This document shows positions 56,829 to 64,000 of a DNA stretch of 64,000 nucleotides, one piece after another. The notes beneath the pieces are model-generated. The model had not been told where the DNA came from. It worked only from the letters and a program-made list of their open reading frames with translations, and ran no database searches. This DNA comes from CAVRUD01 sp963724285. GTDB lineage: Bacteria; Chloroflexota; Chloroflexia; Thermomicrobiales; UBA6265. Made by a program: the position numbers and the translations under genes. Numbering within the stretch: position 1 is the stretch's first letter; the number at the start of each line of letters is the position of its first letter. The stretch is from the NCBI GenBank assembly GCA_963724285.1, contig CAVRUD010000018.1, forward strand, positions 62,001 through 126,000, read 5' to 3'.

Positions 56829-57701
56829 ATGAGTAAGTCGGACGAGTCAAGCGCGATCTCGGCCCCGGTTGCGTCCGCGCCGGTGCGACGGGTCCGCCAG
56901 GGTCCAGTGATGCCGATCGGCGGCGCAGAAGACAAGGATGGCAACAACGAGACGATCCTATCCCGGTTCGTCGACATTGCTGGCGGCAAGAAGGCCCGGA
57001 TCGTCGTGGTTCCGACCGCGTCCGAAGAACCGGAAGAAATGGGACAGCGCTACATTGAGGTTTTTGGCAAGTTGGGCGCGAGTTCTGTCGAGGTAGTAGA
57101 CATCAAGAAGCGACCAGACGCGAATAGCCAGGGGACGCTGGAACTACTGGGCAGCGCCAGCGGACTCTTCATCACTGGGGGCTCCCAGGACCGACTTGTG
57201 GAGCTCTTGGTGGGGACGCTCGCCATGGAGTGCATTAGGGATCGGAACGCCGACGGAGTGGTCGTCGCCGGCACCAGCGCCGGCGCCTCGATCGTAGCTG
57301 CCCATGTCATGTTGGGCGGAACCGGCCTGGCCGGGAACAGCAACGACGCGGCCGCCCGCAAGTCGATGGTCGAGGTTGTTGCCGGCTTCGGTTTGCTCCA
57401 GGACGTCATCGTGGACCAGCATTTCAGCGAACGTGGTCGGATAGGCCGTCTATTATCGGCATTTGCCTCCAACCCTGGCCTCATCGGTATCGGGCTGGAC
57501 GAAGATACCGCAGGGCTGATCACCCGCGAAGGCATCCTTGAAATCGTCGGGACCGGGATGGTCACGATCATCGACGGCCGCAATGCCACGTCCAACTACT
57601 TCGATATCGAACCCGGAGAGGTGCTGACGGTGGTCGACAGCTCGCTCCACGTCCTCGGCGCCGGTCGGCTCTTCGACCTCAACGAGCGACGGCCTATCTA
57701 G
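56829..57701 (+). CDS. cphB: Cyanophycinase
   Basis: A 290-residue serine exopeptidase-like enzyme that breaks cyanophycin into beta-Asp-Arg dipeptides. Motifs are PIGGAEDKDGNNETILSRFV, the Gln/oxyanion region GLFITGGSQDRLVELL, the nucleophile Ser150 in VVVAGTSAGASIVAAHVM, and the catalytic region VDQHFSERGRIGRLLSAF. The length is normal for cytoplasmic CphB and there is no signal peptide, so the substrate would be internal. ATG 56829 follows GGAGGAG. An L-asparaginase gene follows by 65 bases and may share the transcript. No cyanophycin synthetase is in the window. Confidence 0.93.
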   Translation: MSKSDESSAISAPVASAPVRRVRQGPVMPIGGAEDKDGNNETILSRFVDIAGGKKARIVVVPTASEEPEEMGQRYIEVFGKLGASSVEVVDIKKRPDANSQGTLELLGSASGLFITGGSQDRLVELLVGTLAMECIRDRNADGVVVAGTSAGASIVAAHVMLGGTGLAGNSNDAAARKSMVEVVAGFGLLQDVIVDQHFSERGRIGRLLSAFASNPGLIGIGLDEDTAGLITREGILEIVGTGMVTIIDGRNATSNYFDIEPGEVLTVVDSSLHVLGAGRLFDLNERRPI

Positions 57702-57766
57702 GCGTTGCGCCCCAATCACGGTTCGACGCCCCTGCTGCCACATACCCGGACAACTGGAGTCACACG

Positions 57767-58789
57767 GTGCATGTGCCCATCGCTCACGTTACGCGCGGAG
57801 CCCTGATCGAGAGCGTCCATTTCGGTTCGGTCGCCGTGGTTGATGAATCGGCGAAGACGGTTGCCTGGGCGGGGGACCCAGGGACCCGCCTCTTCTTCCG
57901 CTCCTCCGCCAAGCCCTTCCAGGCCATGCCGTTGGTGTTGAGCGGGGCCGCGGACGCATTCGGCTTTACGACGGAAGAACTTGCCCTCTCCGCCGCATCA
58001 CACGACGGGACCGCGCACCACCAGGCGGTCGTCGCGTCGATGCTCGCGAAAGCCGGCATCGGAGAGTCCGATTTGCGCTGCGGCTACTCGCCACCCGTGG
58101 ATGGGTCCGAGAAGGCCAAGGTTGAGCTCGGCCTGGATCCGCCAACGCAGATCAAGTGCGAATGCTCCGGCGAGCATGCCGGGATGCTTGCCGCCTGCCA
58201 GCACCGTGGCTGGCCAACCGCGACCTACCACACGCCTGATCACCCCCTCCAACGAGAGGTCCTCGCCACAATCGCGGCCGTAACGGGGATTGCTGATAGC
58301 GCCCTGATTCTTGCCACCGATGGCTGCGGAATCCCGACGTTTGGCGCACCGCTCCATGCCTTCGCTCGCGCGTACGCCGTCCTCGCCGATCCACATCACG
58401 CTCAATGGATCGGTCCTCCGGCCCTGCGAGATGCTTTGCTGCGTGTCAGGAGCGCAATGACGGCCTATCCCGAGATGATCGCCGGAGAGGGCAACCTCGA
58501 CACGGATCTCATGCGGCTCACAGACGGGCACATCGTCGCCAAGCTCGGCGCCGAGGGACTCCTCTGCCTTGCCATACCGGAGCACCAGTTGGGCATCGCA
58601 ATCACCGATGCCGGGGGGTCGCCAAGGGGGCTGGGTGCGGCGACAGTCGCCGTCTTCGAGCAACTCGAACTCGTCGAAGCGTCAGTCCTGGCCGCGTTAC
58701 GCGAGGCCCATAGTGGCCAAGTCAAGAATTTCGCCGGAGATCCGGTCGGTGAGATCCGATCGGACCTGTCCCTAGTTGAACGCCGATAG
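57767..58789 (+). CDS. L-asparaginase, Rhizobium etli type II (PF06089)
   Basis: A 340-residue asparaginase of the AnsA/R. etli type II family, unrelated to the E. coli enzymes. Family blocks are FFRSSAKPFQAMPLVLSGAA with the catalytic Ser-Lys pair, ALSAASHDGTAHHQAVVASM, KCECSGEHAGMLAACQHRGW with the zinc-binding Cys and His, and LATDGCGIPTFGAPLHAFAR. It converts asparagine to aspartate and ammonia. GTG 57767 is chosen because GGAG lies seven bases upstream. The position after cyanophycinase suggests a shared role in amide-nitrogen recovery. Confidence 0.92.
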   Translation: MHVPIAHVTRGALIESVHFGSVAVVDESAKTVAWAGDPGTRLFFRSSAKPFQAMPLVLSGAADAFGFTTEELALSAASHDGTAHHQAVVASMLAKAGIGESDLRCGYSPPVDGSEKAKVELGLDPPTQIKCECSGEHAGMLAACQHRGWPTATYHTPDHPLQREVLATIAAVTGIADSALILATDGCGIPTFGAPLHAFARAYAVLADPHHAQWIGPPALRDALLRVRSAMTAYPEMIAGEGNLDTDLMRLTDGHIVAKLGAEGLLCLAIPEHQLGIAITDAGGSPRGLGAATVAVFEQLELVEASVLAALREAHSGQVKNFAGDPVGEIRSDLSLVERR

Positions 58790-58957
58790 TTGGCAGGTTC
58801 AGCCAGGCTCGCGCAATGTTGCCGATTCCGGACGAGCGAAGCGAAAGGACAGGCACAAGCCCCCACCGTCGCGTGTCCACGCTCCCCGACCGTGCCGCCA
58901 CCCGGCGTCCACCGGTCTTGCCGCTCCACCGACCGTGGCTCAGACCCGAACGTCGGG

Positions 58958-60568
58958 TCACTGAGTCCGGCCCCGTGCCTCCTGCGCAATCTGCGTGATC
59001 CGTTTCATATCCAGCTTGCCGACCCCGATCGTTGGCAGGTGATCGACCGGCACGAAATTGCGCGGCGACGGGATGAAGAGCCGTGGCAGCCCGGCCCCGG
59101 CCAGCCCGCGACAAAGCTCCCCCGGCGCCTGCTCCAGGGAGGTATGGACGACGACCAGCCGCTCCCCGGTCGATGCATCGCGGATGGAGGTGACGACGAC
59201 CCGTTGCATACCCTCGTCGTCGACACCGACCAGCAAGGTCAGCGCCTCCTCGACCATGAGATGAGGGACCATCTCCCCGCCGATCTTGGCGAAGCGGCTC
59301 TCCCGGCCGACGATCCAGATGAAGCCGTCCGCATCGATCGTCGCAACGTCGCCGGTGACGTACCAGCCATCGTGCAGGACCGCCGCGGTCGCGTCAGGCC
59401 TGTCCAAATACCCCTTCATTACGTTCGGGCCCGTCACCCAGAGCATTCCTGGCTGGTCGGGACCGAGCACGGCGCCGGTCTCGCGGTCCACGGTCTTGAC
59501 CGTGACACCCGGCACCGGCCGACCCACCGTCCCCTCCCGGGCGGACGCGTGTGGATCTCCCATCCCCCGCCCAGGCGGCACGTTCGAGGCGATCAGGGGC
59601 GACGTTTCAGTCGCGCCGTATCCTTCGACCGGCCGTATACCGAACTTCGCTTCGAAGGCGTCGCTGACGTCGGCCGGCAACCGCTCACCGCCGGCGACGA
59701 CGACCTCCAGCGACGCCATATCCTCCGGAGCGCAACGTCGCGCATACGTGCGCAGGAACATCGGAGTTGCCAGGAGGATCGTGCCGCGTCGCTCCCGGCA
59801 GAGCCGTCCGACGGCCTGGGACTCCAGTGGGTTGACGTGGTAGGCGGCCGCAACATCCGTCGCCAGCAAGGTCCAGAGCGTGATCGTATACCCGAATGAA
59901 TGGAAAAACGGGAGGACACCGACCAACACATCGCTCGGCCGCAGCTGGATCACCTGATCGACAGCGGCGACGTTCGAGGCCACGTTGGCGTAGGTCAGCA
60001 TGGCGCCCTTCGGGGAGCCGGTCGAGCCCGACGTAAACACGACCGACATCACATCGTCTGCCGCTACCCTGTGCAGGCCGAGCAAGCGCATGAGCAACCA
60101 GACCGGGAGCACATGTGCCTGAAGCCATCCGGTCGCCTTGTCGCGCTTCGTTGGAGCCTCACGGAGGTCTTCGAGGATGATCAACTCGGCGTCAATCGTG
60201 ATTCCGAGCCGACCGAGGAATCGCCGGCTGGTCACGACACGACGGATACCGGCCTGGGCGATGCAGGCATTGAGCATCTCGGGGCTGAGCGTGTAGTTGA
60301 GATTGATCGGGACGCGCCGGTCGAGGGAGAGGGCAAGGTTGGCGGCGACCGCCGCGGAAGACGGCGGCAGGAGGACGCCGACATGCTGCTCCGCTGTGTC
60401 GAGGATGCCGCCCCGCAGGAGCTGCCGGAGGACGAGTGCCCGGGTAAGCAGCATCTTGCCGCTCAACGAGGCGCCCGTGGTGTCTGCCACTTTCCAGCTC
60501 TTGCGCCTCCGGCACGACTGGATCACGCGACGGAAGAACGGTGCAGCGGTGGTGTCTTTGGAAGTCAT
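58958..60568 (-). CDS. AMP-dependent acyl-ACP/acyl-CoA synthetase
   Basis: A 536-residue adenylate-forming ligase. The P-loop motif is SVVFTSGSTGSPKGAMLTYA, followed by LPFFHSFGYTITLWTLLATD, the adenine motif VEGYGATETSPLIASNVPPG, and the hinge region GWYVTGDVATIDADGFIWIV followed by GRESRFAKIGGEMVPHLMVE. The terminal Lys block is PTIGVGKLDMKRI. The sequence between resembles the synthetase half of Aas (2-acyl-glycerophosphoethanolamine acyltransferase/acyl-ACP synthetase). It activates fatty acids for phospholipid repair or transfer. ATG 60568 has GAGGGG five bases upstream. It is divergent from the NADH dehydrogenase gene. Confidence 0.88.
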   Translation of the reverse strand: MTSKDTTAAPFFRRVIQSCRRRKSWKVADTTGASLSGKMLLTRALVLRQLLRGGILDTAEQHVGVLLPPSSAAVAANLALSLDRRVPINLNYTLSPEMLNACIAQAGIRRVVTSRRFLGRLGITIDAELIILEDLREAPTKRDKATGWLQAHVLPVWLLMRLLGLHRVAADDVMSVVFTSGSTGSPKGAMLTYANVASNVAAVDQVIQLRPSDVLVGVLPFFHSFGYTITLWTLLATDVAAAYHVNPLESQAVGRLCRERRGTILLATPMFLRTYARRCAPEDMASLEVVVAGGERLPADVSDAFEAKFGIRPVEGYGATETSPLIASNVPPGRGMGDPHASAREGTVGRPVPGVTVKTVDRETGAVLGPDQPGMLWVTGPNVMKGYLDRPDATAAVLHDGWYVTGDVATIDADGFIWIVGRESRFAKIGGEMVPHLMVEEALTLLVGVDDEGMQRVVVTSIRDASTGERLVVVHTSLEQAPGELCRGLAGAGLPRLFIPSPRNFVPVDHLPTIGVGKLDMKRITQIAQEARGRTQ

Positions 60569-60936
60569 GGACGCCCCTCGGAGAAAAGACCGACGAACCT
60601 GCATCGTGCACAGGGTTCGTTCTCTGGCTCATCTTCCCGGTCAGCGGGCCGCGCAACCTCCGAAAGGTTACGGATTCCAGAATACGTATCCGCCAGAATC
60701 ACTCAGGGGCAGGCGCACGAACGGGCGACAACAGAGCCCGCCGCTCCTGGCTCACCCGCTCAGTCCAGTGGCACGCCGCGTGCTGCGACTGATCCTCAGC
60801 AATTCGATCACCACCGCACCTACCGGGACAATCGTGCGCGTCAACGACCTGTCCCGATATCGCGCGGTGCGGCGATGTTCGCCCGACCCGCCGCCGCGGG
60901 CCTCCCCGGCCAACATTCAGGAAATTGGAGAGCTAT
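60569..60936. other. Divergent intergenic region
   Basis: A 368-base spacer between the divergent synthetase and NADH dehydrogenase genes that must hold both promoters. No clear -35/-10 pair or operator stands out, and no gene is seen. Confidence 0.4.
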
Positions 60937-62430
60937 ATGCCTCAGTTGAGGGCCGTTCCTGTTCGTGCTGCCCGACGCGCGGCCTTGGCGGCCGGAGTCC
61001 TACTTGTCGTACGCCGAATTGCTCAGTCTTTACGCGCACGGCGGGATAGACACATCAGCCATTCCGGTGCCGCCTACTCCACCGCAAAAACGAAGGTGCT
61101 GGTTCTGGGTGGCGGGTTTGCGGGGCTGGAAACCGCCCTGACGATCGACAAGGAAATCGGGAAGGCGAGCAACGCTGGCGACGTAAGCGTCCTGGTCGTG
61201 GATCGCAACAATGACCTGCTCTTTACGCCCCTCCTCTGGACCGTCGCCGATGGCCGCGCAAGCCCCAACGACGTGATCGTCCCGCTGCGGTCATTCCAGC
61301 GGGGCCGCCAGTTCCACATCCTGCATGCCGAAATCACCGGGATAGACCTTGACCGGCGGATGGTTTCCACGTCCGCGGGAGATCGGCCATTCGACTACCT
61401 GGTCCTCGCACTCGGGAGCGTCACCAGCGTGCCAGACTTGCCCGGTCTGCGAACCTTTGGCCGCCGGTTTCACTCTCCCGCGGACGCCGTGGACCTCCGC
61501 AACACCATCATCGACGCGGTCGAAGCCGCCCACCAGACAGCCGATGCAGAGGAACGCCGGGCCTGGTTGACCTTTGTCGTCGGCGGTGGCGGAGACACGG
61601 GGATCGAGCTCGCCGCCACCATCCACGATTACCTCACCGCGGGACTGCTGGCCCAATACCCCTGGCTGTCTGACGAACCGGTCCGCATCGTCGTGGTCGG
61701 CCGCGCGGACCGTTTGATCCCGATGAGCGATCCCCGGACCTCGGAACTGGTCCGGCGCGTCCTTCAACGTGAGGGCATCGAGATCCTGACCGGAGTGACC
61801 ATCACCGGCGCGACCGCGGAGGTCGTGCACACGTCGGCGGGGGATATTCCCGCCCGCACGCTCTTCTGGGCCGCGGGCATCTCCGCTCCGCCGCTCGTGC
61901 AGTCTCTCCCAGTTGAAAAGGCTCGGAACGGGGCCGTGCTCGTCAACGAACAGCTTCGGATCGACACCCATCCGAACGTCTTCGTCGTCGGCGACGCGGC
62001 TTGGGCAACCGATCCAGAGACAGGCGGGGGCGTTCCTCCGACGGCCCAGGCGGCACGCCACGAGGGCCGCTACGTGGGCAGGACGATCGCCGCGGAACTA
62101 CGAGGTGAGCCGGTTCGTCCCTTCCGCTTCGTCACACGCGGTCACCTGGCCCTGCTCGGGAACCGAACCGGGGTGGCGGAGGTCAAAGGTCTCACCTTCT
62201 CCGGTTTCCCTGCCTGGCTACTCTGGCACCTCTACTACCTCGCCGCGATTCCCTCTTGGCGAAACCGGATCCAGCTTGCCTCGGATTGGTTGCTATCCTG
62301 GGCAACCGGCCGCGAAACCGGACAGCTTCGCCTGGATGGAAGGACACCTCCGCAAATCGATGATCGGCGGACGGCGCCCCACCAAGACGTCAGTGTGCCA
62401 GTGGAAAGTGCCGTATCGCGCCGTGATTGA
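60937..62430 (+). CDS. ndh: Type II NADH dehydrogenase (NDH-2)
   Basis: A 497-residue non-proton-pumping quinone reductase. The FAD-binding motif is VLVLGGGFAGLETALTI (residues 54-70), then FTPLLWTVADGRASPNDVIV. The NADH-binding fold is TFVVGGGGDTGIELAATIHD. The second FAD block is HPNVFVVGDAAW, followed by the quinone-side helix FSGFPAWLLWHLYYLAAIPS. An unusual N-terminal hydrophobic stretch (AALAAGVLLVVRRIAQSL) may add membrane contact. ATG 60937 has GGAG seven bases upstream. It oxidises NADH at the inner membrane and passes electrons to quinone. A truncated copy of its 5' end lies at 56520. Confidence 0.93.
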   Translation: MPQLRAVPVRAARRAALAAGVLLVVRRIAQSLRARRDRHISHSGAAYSTAKTKVLVLGGGFAGLETALTIDKEIGKASNAGDVSVLVVDRNNDLLFTPLLWTVADGRASPNDVIVPLRSFQRGRQFHILHAEITGIDLDRRMVSTSAGDRPFDYLVLALGSVTSVPDLPGLRTFGRRFHSPADAVDLRNTIIDAVEAAHQTADAEERRAWLTFVVGGGGDTGIELAATIHDYLTAGLLAQYPWLSDEPVRIVVVGRADRLIPMSDPRTSELVRRVLQREGIEILTGVTITGATAEVVHTSAGDIPARTLFWAAGISAPPLVQSLPVEKARNGAVLVNEQLRIDTHPNVFVVGDAAWATDPETGGGVPPTAQAARHEGRYVGRTIAAELRGEPVRPFRFVTRGHLALLGNRTGVAEVKGLTFSGFPAWLLWHLYYLAAIPSWRNRIQLASDWLLSWATGRETGQLRLDGRTPPQIDDRRTAPHQDVSVPVESAVSRRD

Positions 62431-62439
62431 CGCAAGGAT

Positions 62440-62461
62440 GGGAACGCCAGGCGACGTTCCC
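62440..62461 (+). terminator. Hairpin after ndh
   Basis: GGGAACG and CGTTCCC form a seven-base stem with an eight-base loop, just past the ndh stop. It is a modest terminator candidate without a U-run. Confidence 0.4.
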
Positions 62462-62605
62462 AAGTAGGGCCGTCGTCGATGGCGCCGTGGTCGATCCCCG
62501 CGAGCCAGGTGCGCATCGCCGCCATCGTCACCACGCCGGTGCACGCGGCCGCCGCAACCCCGGCAAGGTCCCCGATCAAACCGGAGTAGATGCGGAGCCG
62601 AAAGG

Positions 62606-63781
62606 ATGACAGACCAGCCAGACATGTCACCGCAAGCTTCCGACTACCTCGCACGGGTACTCACGATCGCAGAAGAACAGTCGGTGCGCCGGGACCAAAT
62701 CGCTTGGGCTACGGTCCGACGCAATGCGTTCAAGGCCGCCGCCGGTGGTGTCCAAACCGCCGACGTCTATCCCGCCATCGACGCGATGCTCGTCGGACTC
62801 GATGACCGTCACAGCGCGCTCATCAGGCCCGATCAGATGCAATTGATTCGCGGAGGACTTGCGGCGACGACCGGCATAGTCGCGACACGTCACGGCGTCG
62901 CGGCCCGGGTCTTCCCCGGCAGCCCCGCCGAGCGCATCGGTATCCAGGCAGGCGACCGCATCGCGACGGTCGATGGTATAGCCGTTGAGCATTTCGATCA
63001 TCGACAGTTGCGCATCGCGCTGCGAGCGCCATCTGTCAGGGCCACGATTCACATGCGTGAAACAGGCACCCTCATACAACACGACCTTAGGTCTGAGCCT
63101 GTGCCGGTCGTCACGATGCCGAGCGGACGCCTCCTCCCCGGTCGGATCGGCTACCTGGATATCTCCGAGACGCAGCTGCGCGATGACGCCGCCGTTGGGT
63201 ACGCGACGACGGTCCACAGGCACATCGCCGAACTGGAACGGGCAGGAGCGCGGGGATGGATAGTCGATCTCCGACGCAATGAAGGAGGCAACATGTGGCC
63301 AATGCTTGCCGGTGTTGGCCCGATTCTCGGCGAAGGTCTGCTCGGGTCCTTTGTCGCGCCGTCCTGGAGTTGCGAATGGTCGTACCGGAACGGCGCGGCG
63401 TACCTCGGTGAGGATGCGTGGACGCAGGTTTCCGCTCCCTACCGGCTGGCCCGGCCCAATAGCCCCGTGGCCGTCCTTTCCAGCGAACTCACGATGAGTT
63501 CCGGAGAGCTGACACTCCTCACCTTCATCGGCAGACCGAATACGCGCATCTTCGGCGATCCGACGTTCGGCATTCCGACCTCCAACAGCGATACGGTCGT
63601 GGAGGACGGCGCCCTGCTCCTGCTCACCACGTCGCTTGGCGCGGACAGGGGCGGGCAGACGTACGACGGGCCGATCAATCCTGATACGTGGATCCCGGTC
63701 GATTGGGCCCGGCTGGGCGCCGAGGACGACCCGGTTCTCGGCGCGGCGCAGGAGTGGCTACGCAGCCAATTCACGCCGTAG
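62606..63781 (+). CDS. S41-family peptidase with PDZ domain
   Basis: A 391-residue protein. Residues about 85-150 are a PDZ domain (RHGVAARVFPGSPAERIGIQ then AGDRIATVDGIAVEHFDHRQ). The S41 core has RIGYLDISETQLRDDA and GARGWIVDLRRNEGGNMWPM. The catalytic Ser lies in SPVAVLSSELTMSSGELTLL, followed by TRIFGDPTFGIPTS. The Lys found in tail-specific CtpA proteases is not seen at the expected place (Ile instead), which points to the S41B type that uses another triad. No clear signal peptide is visible, so location is uncertain. ATG 62606 has GGAG eight bases upstream. Confidence 0.85.
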   Translation: MTDQPDMSPQASDYLARVLTIAEEQSVRRDQIAWATVRRNAFKAAAGGVQTADVYPAIDAMLVGLDDRHSALIRPDQMQLIRGGLAATTGIVATRHGVAARVFPGSPAERIGIQAGDRIATVDGIAVEHFDHRQLRIALRAPSVRATIHMRETGTLIQHDLRSEPVPVVTMPSGRLLPGRIGYLDISETQLRDDAAVGYATTVHRHIAELERAGARGWIVDLRRNEGGNMWPMLAGVGPILGEGLLGSFVAPSWSCEWSYRNGAAYLGEDAWTQVSAPYRLARPNSPVAVLSSELTMSSGELTLLTFIGRPNTRIFGDPTFGIPTSNSDTVVEDGALLLLTTSLGADRGGQTYDGPINPDTWIPVDWARLGAEDDPVLGAAQEWLRSQFTP

Positions 63782-63936
63782 CCACCGGTCGCGCCTACCG
63801 CCAAACAGTCCCTCGCATTCGAGATCGAGCAAAGCGGTACCATCACCAAACGATTCCCCGGGCGTCCAGGCGGTTTCGCTATTGAAGATGTCCAGGGTAG
63901 TACTCGCGTGCGGTGGTTCGAGAGGAGAGCACACCA

Positions 63937-64000
63937 TTGTTTGCGCCGCGCCGGACATTCTTGTGCCGGATAGGGCTTGCCGCCCTCTTGCTCCTCCTCG
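63937..64000 (+). CDS. Start of an exported protein, cut by the window end
   Basis: A TTG start at 63937 preceded by AGGAG at a spacing of about ten bases opens a frame reading FAPRRTFLCRIGLAALLLLL, a typical signal peptide. Only 21 codons lie in the window, so the product is unknown. An ATG start is not available in this frame. Confidence 0.45.
   Translation, partial: MFAPRRTFLCRIGLAALLLLL

Noticed and set aside
62470..62605. Minus-strand hydrophobic peptide (GDLAGVAAAACTGVVTMAAM region) after ndh
   Set aside because: It could be a remnant of a membrane protein, but there is no start signal, no full domain and it overlaps the S41 gene leader.

Overview
The window is GC-rich (roughly two thirds G+C by eye) and reads as chromosome of a free-living heterotrophic bacterium. 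The best guess is Chloroflexota, class Thermomicrobia (Sphaerobacter-like). This rests on the gene style: MalT-like LuxR regulators, many peptide and sugar ABC-importer parts with Tat-type binding proteins, F420/LLM-type oxidoreductases, MerR and GntR regulators, a YtrA-type ABC operon, and abundant GC-rich palindromic intergenic repeats. It is an inference; no rRNA or marker gene is present to confirm it.

Layout. 0-7 kb: a SnoaL-cupin protein, an internally deleted LuxR gene, a VOC protein, a complete 898-residue LuxR/MalT-type regulator, a membrane protein and a PNPOx-like protein. 7-7.4 kb: remains of a ParD/ParE toxin-antitoxin pair. 7.8-15.6 kb: a minus-strand type I restriction-modification island (hsdM-hsdS-unknown-vapB-vapC-hsdR-YgjP-like metalloprotease) that is broken by many frameshifts, contains an 80-base poly-T tract, has lower GC in its centre, and is bracketed by direct repeats. 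16-24 kb: ilvD, an FMN-binding protein, an HD phosphohydrolase carrying a palindromic insertion, a HemY-type oxidase and a TIGR02587/TIGR02588 membrane pair. 24-33 kb: a peptide-import operon (two permeases and a binding protein), an S9 prolyl-type peptidase, a nitrilase-family amidohydrolase and an LLM oxidoreductase, together suggesting peptide and amide scavenging. 33.7-36 kb: a GntR(YtrA)-ABC ATPase-permease operon. 36-45 kb: a penicillin-acylase family enzyme, two paralogous MerR regulators with matching promoters, a HigBA pair, a DUF4440 protein and a second peptide-binding protein. 45-53.5 kb: a GntR-controlled galactoside cluster (binding protein, two permeases, GH36-like alpha-galactosidase, enolase-superfamily enzyme, UlaG-like hydrolase). 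53.9-56.2 kb: two receiver-domain proteins and small unknown genes. 56.5-64 kb: a broken copy of the NADH dehydrogenase start, cyanophycinase, L-asparaginase, an acyl-ACP/CoA synthetase, an intact type II NADH dehydrogenase, an S41 peptidase and the start of a further gene.

Two themes run through the window. First, many otherwise convincing genes are split by one-base indels (hemY, DUF2391, peptide-binding protein, S9 peptidase, acylase, sugar permeases, GH36, all hsd genes). In several cases a single restored or removed base repairs the frame, so consensus sequencing error is the simplest explanation outside the hsd island. Second, several families of inverted-repeat elements sit between genes, at gene ends, and once inside a gene. 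Neither importer operon has its own ATPase here, so both must borrow one encoded elsewhere. No tRNA, rRNA, CRISPR array or transposase gene was found.
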